Source: Algoriphagus aestuarii
Lineage (GTDB): Bacteria; Bacteroidota; Bacteroidia; Cytophagales; Cyclobacteriaceae
Direction of reading: 5' to 3'
Length of the DNA: 64,000 nt
Assembly: GCA_017051695.1 (NCBI GenBank)
Contig: JAFIDK010000004.1
Span: 1 to 64,000 of the forward strand
Position numbers and translations under genes: made by a program. Positions within the stretch are counted from its first letter, which is position 1, and each line of letters begins with the position of its first letter. The notes beneath the pieces are model-generated. The model was not told where the DNA came from, did not search any database, and saw only the letters and a list, made by a program, of their open reading frames with translations. This document shows positions 19,001 to 26,742 of the stretch, piece by piece.

Positions 19001-21162
19001 TCCTGATTTCTATCTTCATCTGTGTACCATTTAAATGGAACATCATAGCCATTTGGATTGTACACGGGGTCTATAGAAGGTGAAATGATCGCATCATTTC
19101 CTTCACATAAAATATCGTCATAAGGCTTCAGTTCTACAGGAGTGCCCCTAACTGTAGAAAATTCATAAACCAATTCATCTTCAAGTATACAAGGGTCTGG
19201 TTGGGCATTGTTATTAATATCACAGACAGGGCCTAAAGCAGCTGAACTTGGGTTTATAGCTCTTACGAATATCTTACCCAGATCCAAGCCTGTTAAATCA
19301 AAAGTTGCAGTCAAATATCCGTCTGCACCTACTACTAAACTTGTGCGGGTAAAGGACACTGGTCCGGAAGCATCATAAAATTCAATAGTATAATCAGGAG
19401 CTAACCTTTCAACTATTACCCCTGTTAAAGATCCATCATTTTGACCGCCGCAGGTAGGATTCAAGGTATTGTTTTCATCTGAAACAAACTGAATAATAGG
19501 CTTAGGATTGATTACAATTGTAATAGGAATTGCATCAGACTCCAATCCGAAGTTATCCACAACTTTATAGTACCTAGTGATTGTTCCATAGAAATTAGAA
19601 AGTGGGTTTCTTTCAAAAACAATATTTGCTTGATTGAACTCTCCTACTGTCACATCATCACTCAATTCTGCATTAAAGGTTCCAACAAGTTCTCCATTGA
19701 TGGTAACAGGCAATGTTTTCAGTCCATCTTGACATCTTAGATCGCAAAATCCCGGCTGTTCACATTGAAAAAAATCATCTTCGAAATTGTTATCTGCTGG
19801 AACAGGCGCGTCTAATAATTGGATACATTGGATAAAAGTATTTTGATCTGCCAAAGACACACAAAATGGAAACTCTACCTGATCTTGGTCATCAATACAG
19901 ATTTCTTTAAATAGCTCTGGAGGAGCAGGTTTTTTATCTTCTCCAACGCTTGAAACCAAAGCTGCAACATTTCTAATATCTATCGCACTGTAGTAGGGGT
20001 TTCCTGTAGAAGCAGCAAAACCCATCTTCAAAAAATCAACTCCCGGAGGGATAGGATAAGGATAATCCACATCTACCAATATTGGAGTAGGTACTAAATC
20101 CTGATCTTTCAAAATCGAAACAGATATCGTGTATGGGATTGCCGGATTATAGGGATTGGTTGGTTTTAAATCTATAAACACCTTTCTATAACCATTGGGC
20201 CTAGTGATACAATTAAAATTTGAGGGTGGCAGTCCTGAGCTCAAATTGAACATTTGGGAGTCAGGTAAAAAAAACTTTCCTTTAGTAGTTGGGTCAGAAT
20301 AAAGATCTCCTGACCCATTTGCTGTCCTCGAAATTACATAACCAGGAGTGGATGGAGGATAAACATTAAGTGGATCAAATTTAACAATTTGGCCATTAAC
20401 AAATTGGTAACTTTTAAAAGGTGGTGATTGTGTATCTAATAGCGGATTGCCATTATCCCTGTTTACATCTCCAGGATCCACGGGTCCTCTTATCGTTATT
20501 GCATTTGGATAAAATCTTCTATCGGTTTCATTTAAAGTAGAATAATTGAACTGATTCGGGTCATGGAATCCCCCATATTTTTTTTCTTGGAAATTCCCAA
20601 AATTACCCGTCACATCGAAGCCAATACCCATATACCCCCCTTTTAGGCCTCCAGAAGTATGGGTTGGGTTCGGATTAAAACCACTTCCATTACTTCCATG
20701 AGGAGCATATCCCAGTGAACCACCTAAACCACCTATTTCAAATGAATTTTTATCAACATTTCCATCAAATAAGAAAAAACTAAAGCCATCACCTAAACCT
20801 GGGTTGCTTGGTGTATGAATAAAATACTCAAAAGAGGTTTTAATTCCATAAGTAGGCGAAAATGGCAAATCAATAAATACATATCCTCTTAGATCTTGCC
20901 CACTTTCTGTCAACCTTAATCCTTGACTAGTCAGATAAGGAGTCCAAGGATTCCCATTGTATGTTCCTTCACCTTGAGCCACGGTAAATGGTAGACTGTT
21001 GACATCAATACTTGTGTCAATGAAGCCCTGACAATAAGGGAAACCGGCTCTAGGAATAGATTGAGAATGTGCAGAAATAGAAAAGTAGAAACTTACAACC
21101 CATAGAAATAAAATCTTGGCATAAGTAAAACTATCTTTGCTTTTCGAACTGCAAAAACTCAT
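13090..21162 (-). CDS. Giant SprB-like surface adhesin with lectin head and T9SS type B sorting domain
   Basis: I take the ATG at 21160-21162 (2,690 residues). The frame extends seven codons to a TTG, but the ATG fits the signal peptide (hydrophobic core, ending SAHSQ). Residues about 45-250 resemble an L-type lectin (GDGFSFFLFDG, GGLGGSLGYAPHG, GGYMGIGFDVTGNFGNF). After an Ig-like module at about 680, six repeats of roughly 270 residues follow. Each has two SprB-type domains (C-x-G-x-x-D/N-G, later PGTYTI) and an Ig-like domain (ICEGQ-type start, W/F-Y core). A PKD domain (WNWDFGDGSSS, about 2545) precedes the CHU_C / gliding-motility C-terminal domain (IPNAFTPDG to the end). It is exported by type IX secretion and attached to the surface. 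It probably acts in adhesion, possibly binding glycan. It separates the two halves of the sialic-acid module. Confidence 0.93.
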   Translation of the reverse strand: MSFCSSKSKDSFTYAKILFLWVVSFYFSISAHSQSIPRAGFPYCQGFIDTSIDVNSLPFTVAQGEGTYNGNPWTPYLTSQGLRLTESGQDLRGYVFIDLPFSPTYGIKTSFEYFIHTPSNPGLGDGFSFFLFDGNVDKNSFEIGGLGGSLGYAPHGSNGSGFNPNPTHTSGGLKGGYMGIGFDVTGNFGNFQEKKYGGFHDPNQFNYSTLNETDRRFYPNAITIRGPVDPGDVNRDNGNPLLDTQSPPFKSYQFVNGQIVKFDPLNVYPPSTPGYVISRTANGSGDLYSDPTTKGKFFLPDSQMFNLSSGLPPSNFNCITRPNGYRKVFIDLKPTNPYNPAIPYTISVSILKDQDLVPTPILVDVDYPYPIPPGVDFLKMGFAASTGNPYYSAIDIRNVAALVSSVGEDKKPAPPELFKEICIDDQDQVEFPFCVSLADQNTFIQCIQLLDAPVPADNNFEDDFFQCEQPGFCDLRCQDGLKTLPVTINGELVGTFNAELSDDVTVGEFNQANIVFERNPLSNFYGTITRYYKVVDNFGLESDAIPITIVINPKPIIQFVSDENNTLNPTCGGQNDGSLTGVIVERLAPDYTIEFYDASGPVSFTRTSLVVGADGYLTATFDLTGLDLGKIFVRAINPSSAALGPVCDINNNAQPDPCILEDELVYEFSTVRGTPVELKPYDDILCEGNDAIISPSIDPVYNPNGYDVPFKWYTDEDRNQELVNGNMTIASVPVTVNIANDGKLTVTGLTADGLNPKTYSFYVETDFQDNGSGNGNFCPYVGSVSTVATITVHPAIDIQVVEKPDWCREGNGAIEVTAQGGTGNKEFYLYQIGNATSIQQSGAVAGNTHTFSNLLPGDYEVEVVTQNPNCTNLVTPVIIEGPATSLALTPVSTTEEYCDLQNGSLEFTLTGGNPPYSSILIGGQEIVSLNLTKTGDTYKVEDLKGQSYAIEVIDAEGCPISITMDVPYETPSEYAVSNDEICEGQTATVQAQTIEQSSSTPTFNWFASDGAGGYTPITSASNFDGGTFSFDVATNSMSVTGLAASTTPYTYYLQVTGPKVCDQGYLPAEILVNFGPEMDDPALTMVTCFGAGDGTIQAAIPIGNLSDFEFSLLGNNGVDIPFSANNGLFENLIPGTYTLTIRNAEGCSSFKDNLNITEPSEIDVQTVSSTDPTCGEDNGVWSFTVSGGTPDAAGEYQISFDGNPISSLGSDLLINAANDFTISNLSPGSHTIAVLDANTCLAELSIDLVAQPIPVFDVDDVVICENEPFASLIPKIIDQAGSTPVFSWSYEDPSNAGTYINISSGDVINGATHTLIGDELQIAGLLNTGSPYTYYLNVSGDLVCPANPIPAEVSVLKLPEVVFETEPTSCYNGNDGKINLISSDPAVNMTYTIEELGVSNSNGNFTDIPVGTYTITAQEDGAPCNNQVMVEVEQPSELILTNETQTDPTCGASNGSFTFDISGGTIDYNVSINGGAIDSFNYSITGQTFEIKNLAPGTYSITVVDANGCSLNRPDLFTLVNDDGIDVTIDPIAVEICQGQDAVLNPIFQVVPPVKPSMKWYKDASLSQPISSNPTPDAEGIIYQITGANSDLTISGLEAGQYSYYLEISGAGICTSVEKADVSVNPPIEASIETKNEACYQASDGSITVTATGGNGTYEYSLNGAAYSSSTSWTNLAPGNYTISIKDGLGCAESYDVVIAGPTAAITINTPDIIRSSCDLDNGSIENLLISGGWPAYSVEWRKGSPTGSVITGDLNGAFNLAPDTYYLIVTDSVSCIETFSFEVEESSDPVYQLVPPIDNCTGNQVLIRPIHIAPDPNLPPAAATEVKWFKSPGQVGEISSGPDSSDPNVIYTIDDTDWLNPELAIDNLPAGKYTYYFYVVCTGQEIPVEVEVYDTPEVVLEVSPETCFGDKNGKISLVSGDLPAYTYQVNSEPAGSLADLESRNFAPGTYTITIATPAGCAQVLSVEIEGPAKTLTLEPLTAIDPGCGAANGKIETKVSGGWAPYQVELIKDGTTFSTQSVNGPDIKINGLLIGTYSLTITDAEGCQINSEEVNLVDGPTQVLVDEQAICLGESVIFLPSVDPPASPVTYQWFYDKGLTQAIPTDNNPDGNGFVFNQNASGELEVSGLPANSSNYSFYVIASGPTICPGFVGEAKVKVFDIPTASFTVIDEACFGEKGQITVNAAGGSGNFTYSLNGAAAVSSNVFEVDPGTYEIEIITPESCNVLLENIEVKGPSAPLDIQNLEAIGPTCDLNNGLISFEVIGGYGTYSVEKFKNGQSIGAQAVPASGIVSIDNLGIGTYSFEITDSGSCLLILDSPVELEEVPTQISAPNQSICEGAVATIKPSVPGNVPNPVFTWYFDANTTQIINSGTTAGIDYQINSNGQISISGLSTSDSPVTYYVSVEGTGVCGVEPKPVTVTVNSIPNLKVSNPSVVCDPNGTVDLTDYIEGFNPNVYDYNVLSPNGTAMQVSELGSVAVSGDYRVSSSLKGAFCWNAPQRIKVLIAETQLAANFQYEIDLGGGTIITNGEIQIQEPVQFEDLSLGNAIIWNWDFGDGSSSSVQNPTHTFQNKGVYTVTLSTIDNIGCMSEFQMQVQVFDDYNVMIPNAFTPDGLKNQFFKPYYRGIASMEFYIFNTWGELIYQANSLEDQGWDGFVNGKPAPNGNYVYRGTFVTRSGEKLDKAGVFVLIR

Positions 21163-21515
21163 AAGATATTGAGTATGAATCAAAAGGTAAATGTGGTCAA
21201 TATATTAGTTTAGCTGATATTAATCAGAGCTAATAGCAACAATCATTCCACCACATAACACCTCAAAACTTAGTATTAAAATTCTACTAGGAAATAACTA
21301 GTGTTTCTTGTTTAATCTACTGATATAAAGCCAAAGAAAGGGATTTTTAATGCCAATTTTAAGGAATCCTTTATTCTTTTTTGGGGCGGAAAAAGGCACT
21401 AAGTCAATAGAAACAAAAAATACAAACGCGGAGTTTAACATTTGGAAAAAAGAAAAGACCTCTTTAAGAGGCCTTTCCAAATTTATTTTGATTGAAAATC
21501 GATTTTAAATGAAAA
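21163..21515. other. Gap between neuC and the adhesin
   Basis: This region contains the neuC-side terminator (21446-21475) and must contain the adhesin promoter. On the minus strand TAAGTTTTG (about 21267-21275) resembles TAnnTTTG with one extra base, but I see no well-spaced TTTG upstream of it. The open frame at 21298-21480 overlaps the terminator, has no recognisable family and is probably chance. Confidence 0.45.
21446..21475 (-). terminator. Intrinsic terminator of the long polysaccharide operon
   Basis: On the minus strand GGCCTC pairs with GAGGTC across a TTAAA loop (21457-21473, one G-T wobble) and is followed by TTTTCTTTTTT (21446-21456). It lies 40-70 bases after the neuC stop, so it closes the operon that runs in from beyond 64000. 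Confidence 0.85.
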
Positions 21516-22649
21516 TCATTTTGCCCAATCTATAAATCGTTTTTGCTTGGATAAATTCCAAAATTCAGGATTATTCAAAGATTCTATAAAAAGCTGGTCG
21601 CTCCTACCGTCACCAAATAAATCCTCCTTTGTAAAATCACAGTTCTTAGTTTTAGCTAATGCCTCCAAAATTTCGACTTTTGAATAGTCACAATTGATGA
21701 TATCCTGATGCAAAGCTCTGTTTTGTTGTCGAGTGCCTATATTAACCACTGGGATTCCATAATAAGGTGCTTCCCGAATTCCAGCACTGGAATTACCTAC
21801 CATAAATTTGGCCTTTTTCAACAAGGTAAGGAAGTATTCAAATCGAATAGATGGGAAGATTTTAAACTGGTCAAGTCCTTCCAGGCGTTTGTATTCCTGC
21901 AGAATAAAAGAAGATCCTAAATCATTATTTGGGAAAATAACCACCATATTCTCATTTGACTCCAACAAAGCATCTACAAATTCCTTGGCATATTTATCCA
22001 TGGATTTGATTTCTGTGGTGACAGGATGAAACATGGCCAAACCATACTCCTCAAATGGAATTCCATAATAGTTTTTGACTTTTTCAATGCTAGGAAGATT
22101 TTCCGAAAGCATTAAGTCAACATCAGGAGAGCCAATCACCAATACGGAAGAATCCTGTTCCCCCATTTGAACCAGCCTATCCTTTGCTTTTTGATTGGAA
22201 ACGAAATGGATGTGGCTCATTTTTGAAACGGCATGCCTGATCAGTTCATCGATTGTCCCAGACACTTCACCCCCTTCTATATGAGCAACCAATATATTGT
22301 TTAAAGCACCCACGATAGCTCCGGCCATCGCCTCTATCCTATCTCCATGAATTACGATTAAATCTGGTCCAAGCGTACGGATGTAGTTGCTGAAACCCTC
22401 CACAGTTTTAGCCAAACTAAGGTCCATGGTTTGTTCATGGGTATGGTTGACGAATGGATAAATATTTTCATACCCACATTTTTCTACTTCAATAAGAGTA
22501 TATCCATATTCATGCAGCATGTGCATGCCTGTCACAAAAATATGCACTTCGAATCCAGGCTCATTTCTGGTTATCTCTATGAGGGATTTTAGCTTACCAA
22601 AATCAGCCCGGGTACCAGTCAAGAAGACAATTTTTTTATTTTCCGACAT
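21516..22649 (-). CDS. neuC: UDP-N-acetylglucosamine 2-epimerase, hydrolysing (NeuC/LegG type)
   Basis: This 377-residue GT-B-fold enzyme converts a UDP- (or GDP-) linked HexNAc to the free 2-epimer (ManNAc for Neu5Ac) and releases the nucleotide. This is the first step of sialic acid synthesis. Motifs are GTRADFGKL (11-19), [13 protein letters not shown] (about 98-110, with the conserved Asp), [18 protein letters not shown] (about 121-138) and, near the C-terminus, [15 protein letters not shown] (about 287-301). The length matches the family. Its ATG overlaps the end of neuB by 14 bases, so the two are translationally coupled. It is followed by the operon terminator. NeuC and LegG cannot be told apart by eye. 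No dehydratase/aminotransferase of the legionaminate route is in the window, which favours Neu5Ac. Confidence 0.93.
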   Translation of the reverse strand: MSENKKIVFLTGTRADFGKLKSLIEITRNEPGFEVHIFVTGMHMLHEYGYTLIEVEKCGYENIYPFVNHTHEQTMDLSLAKTVEGFSNYIRTLGPDLIVIHGDRIEAMAGAIVGALNNILVAHIEGGEVSGTIDELIRHAVSKMSHIHFVSNQKAKDRLVQMGEQDSSVLVIGSPDVDLMLSENLPSIEKVKNYYGIPFEEYGLAMFHPVTTEIKSMDKYAKEFVDALLESNENMVVIFPNNDLGSSFILQEYKRLEGLDQFKIFPSIRFEYFLTLLKKAKFMVGNSSAGIREAPYYGIPVVNIGTRQQNRALHQDIINCDYSKVEILEALAKTKNCDFTKEDLFGDGRSDQLFIESLNNPEFWNLSKQKRFIDWAK

Positions 22650-23679
22650 TCTCCCAAACTACCTGCGTGTCCAACTCTATATCAGTAGAGGCTGTCTTTC
22701 CCAATACTTCTTCATAAAATTCTGCCAAAATCCCTCCTTTACCAGGTCTTTTGACCCAGATATTATCTTTGGTAAAGATCTCTCCTGCTTTGATTGGTTT
22801 AATTGAACAAATGGTAGCAAATGCAAAATCAATGGTTACCTTTTCCTCTTCTGCAGGACCTTTTTTACCTCCTCTTTGTAATTGTATGATCTTTGAACCT
22901 TCGATCAAATCTTTGCAGGCAATTTCATCCATAGAGCAAATAATATCAGGCCCAGGCCTATCCATGGAATCTGTAAAGTGCCTTTCCAAGATCGAAGCTC
23001 CTAAAGCTACAGCACCAAAGCAAGCATGATTACTCAAAGTATGGTCACTTAAACCAACCACAGCATTAGGAAAAGCCTCTTGCACTTCTACCATAGCTCC
23101 TAACCTAACCAAATGATTTGGAGTAGGGTACAAATTGGTAGTATGCAGCAATGCATATGGGACTTGATGTTTCTCTAAAATGGTGACCGCCTTGCGAATG
23201 CTTTCTATCGTATTCATCCCAGTACTCATTATAATGGGTTTGCCAAAAGAAGCAATATGCTCCAAAAGCGGATAGTTATTACATTCTCCAGAGCCAATTT
23301 TGAAAGCAGGCACATCCCATTTGATCAAGCGATCTGCGGCGGCCCTACTAAAAGGTGTGCTGATAAATATCATCCCTTTTGACTCTACATATTCCTTGAG
23401 AGCCAATTCATCCTCTTCATTTAGTGCACAACGCTCCATAATTTCATAAATACTCACTTTGGCATTTCCTGGAATTGTTTTTTTGGCAGAGCCAGACATT
23501 TCATCTTCTACAATATGCGTCTGATGTTTGACCATTTCGGCACCAGCTCTATGGGCAGCATCTACCATTTCTTTGGCCACCTGAAGTGAACCTTCATGAT
23601 TAATACCGATTTCGGCGATGACTAAAGGCGGAAAATCGTAACCTATGCTTCTTCCTTGGATTTTAAAAGATGGATTCAT
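22636..23679 (-). CDS. neuB: N-acetylneuraminate (sialic acid) synthase
   Basis: This 347-residue enzyme condenses phosphoenolpyruvate with ManNAc (or a bacillosamine-type analogue) to form the nine-carbon acid. The N-terminal TIM barrel has [10 protein letters not shown] (about 21-30), [37 protein letters not shown] and [16 protein letters not shown], the last being very like E. coli K1 NeuB. The C-terminal SAF/antifreeze-like domain is present (about 285-347, with [10 protein letters not shown]). Full length. ATG start. It begins 36 bases after the HAD phosphatase gene that ends the arabinofuranose-type module, so both pathways share one transcript. Confidence 0.95.
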   Translation of the reverse strand: MNPSFKIQGRSIGYDFPPLVIAEIGINHEGSLQVAKEMVDAAHRAGAEMVKHQTHIVEDEMSGSAKKTIPGNAKVSIYEIMERCALNEEDELALKEYVESKGMIFISTPFSRAAADRLIKWDVPAFKIGSGECNNYPLLEHIASFGKPIIMSTGMNTIESIRKAVTILEKHQVPYALLHTTNLYPTPNHLVRLGAMVEVQEAFPNAVVGLSDHTLSNHACFGAVALGASILERHFTDSMDRPGPDIICSMDEIACKDLIEGSKIIQLQRGGKKGPAEEEKVTIDFAFATICSIKPIKAGEIFTKDNIWVKRPGKGGILAEFYEEVLGKTASTDIELDTQVVWENVGK

Positions 23680-23715
23680 TTTATTGATTAACTATTTTAG
23701 ATCTAAAGCATTAAA

Positions 23716-24348
23716 TTATTTGAAATTGGGAATGTGTTCCGAGACATTTTTTTTCGTCAGTGGAAACAGGTAGGAGAATTTAGAAAGTTCTAAATAATGA
23801 GTATCAGTTTTACTATCACCATACGCATATCGGTGCTCATAAGGATATTTATCCAGGTATTGTACGATCCTGTTTTTCTTTTCAATTCCATAACAATTCT
23901 TTCCTTTGATTTTACCGGTGAATAGACCGTTTTGAACTTCAAATTCAGTTCCTATTAACACAAAATCATTAATTTCTGCCCATTCTCCTAACCAAAGACT
24001 AGAGGAGGCAGTAAGAATGACAATCTCATGTTGGTTTTGCCGATGCCATGAAAGTAGTTTCTTAGCAGAATCGTAGACGTATAAAGGAATTACTTTTTCT
24101 GAAAATTTCTTGCCAAGACTTTTGATTTCTATTTCAGATTTCCCCTTAAAGAAAAAGGAAAAAAATCGCTCTTTTAGTCTGTGGTTTGGATATAGCCCTA
24201 TAAGTTTTAAGATTATGAAAACAGAGTTAACAAAAAGGCAAGCCAAAAACTTAGAATATCCACCCGAATAAATCAAAAACTTAAGAAAAGAATCTATGTC
24301 AGTAATAGTGCCGTCAAAATCAAAGAATGCTACTGCTTTTTTACTCAT
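23716..24348 (-). CDS. HAD-IB family phosphatase in the polyprenyl-pentose module
   Basis: This 210-residue protein is a SerB-like HAD-IB hydrolase. Motif I is FFDFDGTITD (residues 8-17, nucleophile first Asp), motif II is LTASSS (about 112-117), and motif III is AYGDSKTD (about 176-183, metal Asp). A hydrophobic stretch around residues 32-55 lies in the cap region and could touch the membrane. The ATG overlaps the stop of the DprE2-like gene by four bases. In mycobacteria a phosphatase must remove the 5-phosphate from decaprenyl-phosphoryl-5-phosphoribose before DprE1 acts. This enzyme is positioned to do that job, although it belongs to a different superfamily from the PAP2-type candidate there. 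The role is inference from context. Confidence 0.85.
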   Translation of the reverse strand: MSKKAVAFFDFDGTITDIDSFLKFLIYSGGYSKFLACLFVNSVFIILKLIGLYPNHRLKERFFSFFFKGKSEIEIKSLGKKFSEKVIPLYVYDSAKKLLSWHRQNQHEIVILTASSSLWLGEWAEINDFVLIGTEFEVQNGLFTGKIKGKNCYGIEKKNRIVQYLDKYPYEHRYAYGDSKTDTHYLELSKFSYLFPLTKKNVSEHIPNFK

Positions 24349-25076
24349 AAATTCAATTTCTTGAAAATAAATTCGGGAATCATTTTAATGATCAGCATTA
24401 TGAATCTCCAAGAAGGAAGCACATATATTGAATTTTTCTTTTTCTTAAATCCTTTAAAAATTGCTTTTGCAACATCTTCAGGTTTTGCAGTTAAAGGAGC
24501 GGGAGTTTTGATTCCTTCAATCATTTTAGTCTGGATAAAGCCTGGAATGACAGTCATCACATGAACCTGACTCTCAAACATCCTGGCTCTAAGCCCGGAT
24601 AAAAAAGCAGTCAATGCCGCTTTTGAAGCGCCGTAAAAATAATTACTCTTACGGCCACGTTCCCCAGCTACTGAAGAAACACAGATGATTGTTCCTTTTT
24701 TTAATTTTTCCATTTCATTGGCAATCGTGCCCAAAATGGAAACATTTCCAGTGAAATTTGAATCAATAATATTCCTTGCATGTTCAAAATCCTTTTCAGC
24801 CAATGTCTGATCACCTAATACCCCAAAAACTGAAATTACCGCATCTGGAATCATAGGAAGACTTTGGTAAAATGAGGAATGTGACTTATAATCTAACGCA
24901 TCAAAAAAGACACTTTGGGCATTCACCCCATGCCTAATTTGTATGTCTGTAGCTTCTTTCTGAAGCTCCTCCACATTTCTGGAAGCCAAGATCAGATTAA
25001 AGCCATTTTCGGCAAAACAATGGGCACAGGCTACGCCTACATCGGATCCTGCTCCCAATATCAATAGATTATTCAT
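24345..25076 (-). CDS. dprE2: DprE2-like short-chain reductase (polyprenyl-phosphoryl-2-ketopentose reductase)
   Basis: This 243-residue SDR has the Rossmann loop LGAGSDVGVACA (7-18), a catalytic serine in VSSVAGERGR, and Y-x-x-x-K in YFYGASKAAL (about 149-158). A basic, hydrophobic C-terminus (WRFIMLIIKMIPEFIFKKL) suggests membrane association, as in DprE2. DprE2 reduces the 2-keto intermediate made by DprE1, completing epimerisation of ribose to arabinose on the lipid carrier. It overlaps the HAD gene by four bases and the GT-C gene by eight. SDR assignment is certain. The DprE2 role rests on the nearby DprE1- and UbiA-like genes. Confidence 0.85.
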   Translation of the reverse strand: MNNLLILGAGSDVGVACAHCFAENGFNLILASRNVEELQKEATDIQIRHGVNAQSVFFDALDYKSHSSFYQSLPMIPDAVISVFGVLGDQTLAEKDFEHARNIIDSNFTGNVSILGTIANEMEKLKKGTIICVSSVAGERGRKSNYFYGASKAALTAFLSGLRARMFESQVHVMTVIPGFIQTKMIEGIKTPAPLTAKPEDVAKAIFKGFKKKKNSIYVLPSWRFIMLIIKMIPEFIFKKLNL

Positions 25077-26742
25077 CAGCTAGTATTCTTAATTCCTTGA
25101 TTTTGTAATTGCTTTTTTCCAGTTCATCCAAAAAATCCCTAGATGCAAAAACCGACAAGGAATAATCTAAAACAGGATTGGTAATCAAGACAGCAGCATA
25201 CATTTCTTTAAACTTTTGGTCTTCATAAATATTTTTAAATACTTCTGCAGAGAAATCCCCTACTTCAATGTATTCTTGATTGAAAGTGTCCTCATTATCA
25301 ATAAATCCACCTGATAAAAAGAAAATATCAGGTTCTTGTTTGTAGAAAACTTCTTTGTCAAAGCCACTGTGATTTTTAGGACCTTCCAAATCCCTATCTT
25401 CATCCGCATGAGCCATTTCCTCATTATTGAGACCCAATAAATCATTGGTAACACCTTCATAGGAAAATGCCACTCCGCCTGCAGTCAACACACCTTGGGA
25501 AGGTAAGGAATCAAGTTCTGCAAAAAACTCATTTAATCTTTCGCCTTGCTCCCTTCCACCTTTTGCAAGTCCCCATTCATGGGCTAAAGGAGAAGTTTGA
25601 TTAATAAAATTCTCATAGAGATTGGCATTTGGTATAAAACTTACAAAAGCCATTAGCATCACAGCCGTTTTAAATGGAATTTCTTTTCCAAAGGAATCAG
25701 TACAATAAAGTAGCAAGAGGTAAATCAAAGGGAGTGTTGGTTGTAAAAACCTAGAATAAGAAAAATGATCACCCCCAGTATAGATCGGAATAAAAAGTGT
25801 TACAAATAAAATCAAGGTTAGAAATACCAGTTGAAAATCAAACTTTAATTTATTTTCTATCAATGATTTAATCGAAAAATAAAAGGAAAGACAAATAATC
25901 AATACCATCACAGGATTATCTAAAAAAATCCTGTAGAGATAGAAAACCCCATAGAAAAGATTATTCAAAATATCTTCAGAAACTTTGGCATAGAAGGTAT
26001 TAGGTAAAGGATATCCAAAATAGATAGTCCTCCAAGTCAATACTGCAGCCAAACCGACTCCATAAAGCAAAAGGTAATAGACCGCTGATAAATAAGATTT
26101 AGGAGCAAAATTCTGAGATCTTATGTATAAAAATGATTTTGCAGTGAGGAAAAATAATGCCCATAACATGGACTCAGGTCTAGTTATCAATGATATTAAT
26201 AACATCGCTGTGAATCCTGTATCAATTCTCTTTTGGCTGGGGTTCTTGGAATCTTCAAGAATATTGAGTGAAATTCCTATCAACAAGGCACTCCATAATC
26301 CTGTTTCCAAAAGTGAGAAAACCGTCCATTCGAAATATCCAGGGATAAAAAAAAGCAAGCCAAAAAACATCAATATATACACCCCTTCATTTTTTGGGAT
26401 ATTGGTAAGGTTTTCTTTGATGTAATGCACGAGTTTACCTAAGGCAAAAGAAACAATGAAGATATTTAATATCAACATCAATATTTCAGGATTCTCTGAA
26501 ATGGTAAACATCAATGAACCTATTAAGGTCCAGAGTAATGAAGTAAAGCCTTGAACTTGATCGCCTCCCTTGTTGTATACAAAACCATACCCATCGGAAA
26601 AATTCCTCATGTAAACCATGTAGATATTGGCATCATCTATCCCCAACAAGGATCGGCCATTGGTAAAATATATAACAATGGAAACTATCAGTATAAAAGC
26701 CCCTGAGAAAAAATAAGGCAATAATTTATGCTGTAAACTCAT
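25069..26742 (-). CDS. AftB-like GT-C membrane transferase, candidate arabinofuranosyltransferase
   Basis: This 557-residue protein has a TM helix at about 9-27 and about nine to eleven further membrane segments, then a periplasmic C-terminal domain of about 170 residues. After helix 1 comes GIDDANIYMVYMRNFSDGYG, then a VYNKGGDQVQGFTSLLW segment. The layout D-D-A-x-I-x-x-x-Y-x-R-N with G-x-x-V-Y-N-x-G-G and E/Q-G-x-T-S-x-L-W is what I know from the actinobacterial AftB family (terminal arabinofuranosyltransferase) and its bacterial homologues. The C-terminal part includes DLLGLNNEEMAHA, again like AftB-type proteins. It lies between the DprE1- and DprE2-like genes, overlapping each by 4-8 bases. 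Predicted role: transfer of a polyprenyl-phosphate-linked pentofuranose to a surface glycan. Not proven. Confidence 0.8.
   Translation of the reverse strand: MSLQHKLLPYFFSGAFILIVSIVIYFTNGRSLLGIDDANIYMVYMRNFSDGYGFVYNKGGDQVQGFTSLLWTLIGSLMFTISENPEILMLILNIFIVSFALGKLVHYIKENLTNIPKNEGVYILMFFGLLFFIPGYFEWTVFSLLETGLWSALLIGISLNILEDSKNPSQKRIDTGFTAMLLISLITRPESMLWALFFLTAKSFLYIRSQNFAPKSYLSAVYYLLLYGVGLAAVLTWRTIYFGYPLPNTFYAKVSEDILNNLFYGVFYLYRIFLDNPVMVLIICLSFYFSIKSLIENKLKFDFQLVFLTLILFVTLFIPIYTGGDHFSYSRFLQPTLPLIYLLLLYCTDSFGKEIPFKTAVMLMAFVSFIPNANLYENFINQTSPLAHEWGLAKGGREQGERLNEFFAELDSLPSQGVLTAGGVAFSYEGVTNDLLGLNNEEMAHADEDRDLEGPKNHSGFDKEVFYKQEPDIFFLSGGFIDNEDTFNQEYIEVGDFSAEVFKNIYEDQKFKEMYAAVLITNPVLDYSLSVFASRDFLDELEKSNYKIKELRILADE

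Noticed and set aside
21298-21480. 60-residue minus-strand frame between neuC and the adhesin
   Set aside because: It starts inside the operon terminator and has no recognisable domain.
10534-23679. Full legionaminic or pseudaminic acid pathway
   Set aside because: No dehydratase, aminotransferase or N-acetyltransferase of those routes is present in the window, so only the neu-type core can be claimed.
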